Shown here: piece by piece, positions 6,128 to 7,680 of the stretch
Layout of the letters: every line of letters begins with the position of its first letter
Numbering within the stretch: position 1 is the first letter of the stretch
DNA from: Porphyrobacter sp. UBA7686
GTDB lineage: Bacteria > Pseudomonadota > Alphaproteobacteria > Sphingomonadales > Sphingomonadaceae
DNA: 7,680 bases
Assembly: GCA_002482865.1 (NCBI GenBank)
Contig: DLGU01000029.1
Location: 1-7,680, forward strand
Direction of reading: 5' to 3'
The notes under the pieces: model-generated
What the model was told of the DNA's origin: nothing
Databases searched by the model: none
What the model saw: only the letters and a program-made list of their open reading frames with translations
Position numbers and translations under genes: made by a program

Positions 6128-7680
6128 ATGGCCGATACCACCCCCGACGATCTCTTTGCCAATACCCCCACCTCCAGCGGCGATTACAACGCCTCGGCAA
6201 TCGAGGTGCTCGAAGGCCTGGAGCCTGTCCGCCGCCGCCCCGGCATGTATATCGGCGGCACGGATGACCGCGCCTTCCACCACCTCGCGGCCGAGGTGCT
6301 CGACAATTCGATGGACGAGGCCGTCGCGGGCCACGCCACCCGGATCGAAGTGCGCCTGGATGAAGGCAACCGCCTGACCATCGCCGATAACGGGCGCGGA
6401 ATGCCGGTTGACGAACATCCCAAGTTTCCGGGCAAATCGACGCTGGAGGTGATCCTTTCGACGCTCCATTCGGGCGGCAAGTTCTCGGGTAAAGCCTATG
6501 CCACCAGCGGCGGGTTGCATGGCGTCGGTATCAGCGTGGTCAACGCGCTGTCGGTGCATACCCGGGTAGAGGTCGCGCGCGACAAGCAGCTTTACGCACA
6601 GGAATTCTCGCGCGGGGTCACGCAAGGCCCGTTGCAGATCCTCGGCGCGACGCCGAACCGCCGCGGCACCACGGTCAGTTTCGTCCCCGACGAAGAGATC
6701 TTCGGCGACCGCAAGTTCAATCCCAAGCGGTTGTTCAAGCTCGCGCGGTCGAAGGCCTATTTGTTCGCTGGCGTCGAAATCCGCTGGAAATGCGCAGCCT
6801 CACTGGCGAGTGAGGATGTCCCTGCCGAGGCGGTGTTCAAGTTCCCCGGCGGCCTTGCGGATCACTTGGCCGAGCAGGTCGGCGCGCGCGAATGTGTGAC
6901 CGCCCAGCCCTTCACCGGCTTGCAGGAATTCCCGATGGTGGACGGCCTTGGGCAAGGTCGGGCCGAATGGGCGATTGCCTGGCCGCTCTATTCTGATGGC
7001 GCAACCAGCTGGTATTGCAACACAGTGCCGACTCCGGATGGCGGCACGCACGAGCAGGGCCTGCGCACTGCCCTGACGCGCGGACTACGCGCTTTCGGCG
7101 AGCTGGTCGGTGCCAAGAAGGCCAAAGACATTACCGCCGACGACGTCATGAATGGCGCCGAGGTGATGCTCAGCGTCTTCATTCGTGATCCGCAGTTCCA
7201 GTCGCAAACCAAGGACCGCCTCACCTCACCCGAGGCGGCGCGTCTGGTGGAAAATGCTGTGCGCGACCACTTCGACCACTTCCTCACCGACAATATGGAG
7301 CGCGGGAAAGCGCTGCTCGGCGAGGTGATGGAGCGGATGGACGAGCGCCTGAAGCGTAAGCAGGAACGCGAAATCAAGCGCAAGACAGCCACCAACGCCA
7401 AAAAGCTGCGCCTCCCCGGCAAACTCACCGATTGCTCAGGCGAAGGTGGGCGTGAGACCGAATTGTTCATCGTCGAAGGCGACAGCGCAGGCGGCAGCGC
7501 CAAACAGGCGCGCGACCGCAAAAGCCAAGCGATCCTGCCGATCCGCGGCAAGATCCTCAACGTTGCATCAGCCACCGCAGACAAGATCCGCGCCAACAGC
7601 GAAATCGCCGATCTTGCGCTGGCGCTCGGCTGCGGCACCCGCAAGGACTGTGACGCGAGCAATCTGCGCTATGACCGAGT
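6128..7680 (+). CDS. parE: DNA topoisomerase IV subunit B, ParE (3' end missing)
   Basis: ParE is the ATPase subunit of topoisomerase IV, which with ParC unlinks replicated chromosomes. The frame runs open from the ATG at 6128 to the window edge (517 full codons, with two bases of the next), so about three quarters of the protein is present. The GHKL ATPase domain shows RRRPGMYIGG (35-44), catalytic E56 with D59 and N60 in EVLDNSMDEA, IADNGRGMP (85-93), and the ATP-lid glycines GGLHGVGISVVNALS (128-142). The transducer domain carries QTKDRL with K362. The TOPRIM domain begins at about 445 with VEGDSAGGSAKQ (E450). IRGKILNVASA (472-482) is the ParE form of this motif; GyrB has a different residue pattern after ILNV. 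The short acidic N-terminal tail (1-20) is polar. The start fixes itself, as no other in-frame start lies before the conserved core. Confidence 0.95.
   Translation, partial: MADTTPDDLFANTPTSSGDYNASAIEVLEGLEPVRRRPGMYIGGTDDRAFHHLAAEVLDNSMDEAVAGHATRIEVRLDEGNRLTIADNGRGMPVDEHPKFPGKSTLEVILSTLHSGGKFSGKAYATSGGLHGVGISVVNALSVHTRVEVARDKQLYAQEFSRGVTQGPLQILGATPNRRGTTVSFVPDEEIFGDRKFNPKRLFKLARSKAYLFAGVEIRWKCAASLASEDVPAEAVFKFPGGLADHLAEQVGARECVTAQPFTGLQEFPMVDGLGQGRAEWAIAWPLYSDGATSWYCNTVPTPDGGTHEQGLRTALTRGLRAFGELVGAKKAKDITADDVMNGAEVMLSVFIRDPQFQSQTKDRLTSPEAARLVENAVRDHFDHFLTDNMERGKALLGEVMERMDERLKRKQEREIKRKTATNAKKLRLPGKLTDCSGEGGRETELFIVEGDSAGGSAKQARDRKSQAILPIRGKILNVASATADKIRANSEIADLALALGCGTRKDCDASNLRYDR

Noticed and set aside
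5562..6625. Overlapping minus-strand open frames opposite the LpoA-like gene and parE
   Set aside because: These are shadows of strongly conserved coding sequence; no ribosome site or family motif supports them.
6988..7662. 224-codon minus-strand open frame opposite parE
   Set aside because: The serine/arginine-rich product is typical of an antisense shadow, and the plus strand encodes the TOPRIM domain here.
1..7680. A novel defence, mobile or biosynthetic system in this window
   Set aside because: Every stretch is accounted for by known housekeeping families with intact key residues; no unexplained gene, repeat array, att site or composition break was seen.

Overview
The window is high-GC DNA, roughly two thirds G+C by eye. 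It is densely packed with housekeeping genes and shows no insertion sequence, phage gene, tRNA, rRNA or CRISPR array. Protein similarity recalled from memory, G/C-ending codons and gene order suggest an alphaproteobacterium, most likely Sphingomonadales and perhaps the Erythrobacter/Porphyrobacter group. The order-level call is an inference; the family-level call is weaker.

Layout. (1) 1-1958, plus strand: the 3' part of hemW (heme chaperone of the radical SAM family; its iron-sulfur cysteine loop lies just off the left edge), overlapping by 4 bases with xerC (tyrosine recombinase for chromosome dimer resolution). (2) 1955-4827, minus strand: a compact run read right to left as rsmI (16S rRNA C1402 2'-O-methyltransferase), yraN (UPF0102 nuclease-fold protein), gshB (glutathione synthetase) and a dedA-family membrane protein. 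rsmI and yraN overlap by 4 bases and the other gaps are 17 and 31 bases, so this is probably one operon. Its last gene converges on xerC with overlapping stop codons. (3) 4866-6071, plus strand: an LpoA-like lipoprotein (penicillin-binding protein activator family) divergent from rsmI. (4) 6128 to the right edge, plus strand: the first 517 codons of parE (topoisomerase IV subunit B), preceded by a promoter-like sequence placed so that the transcript could be leaderless.

How they fit together. The genes serve several basic processes: heme delivery, chromosome segregation (XerC and ParE, which act on dimers and catenanes), ribosome modification, thiol redox, membrane lipid homeostasis and peptidoglycan synthesis. 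The rsmI/lpoA/yraN cluster is a known conserved neighbourhood in proteobacteria. Here yraN sits on the rsmI side of the divergence rather than behind lpoA as in E. coli. There is almost no non-coding DNA: the longest intergenic gap is 56 bases. I found no sign of an undescribed system. The most useful second looks are at the control of parE, the 38-base divergent region and the overlapping gene ends.
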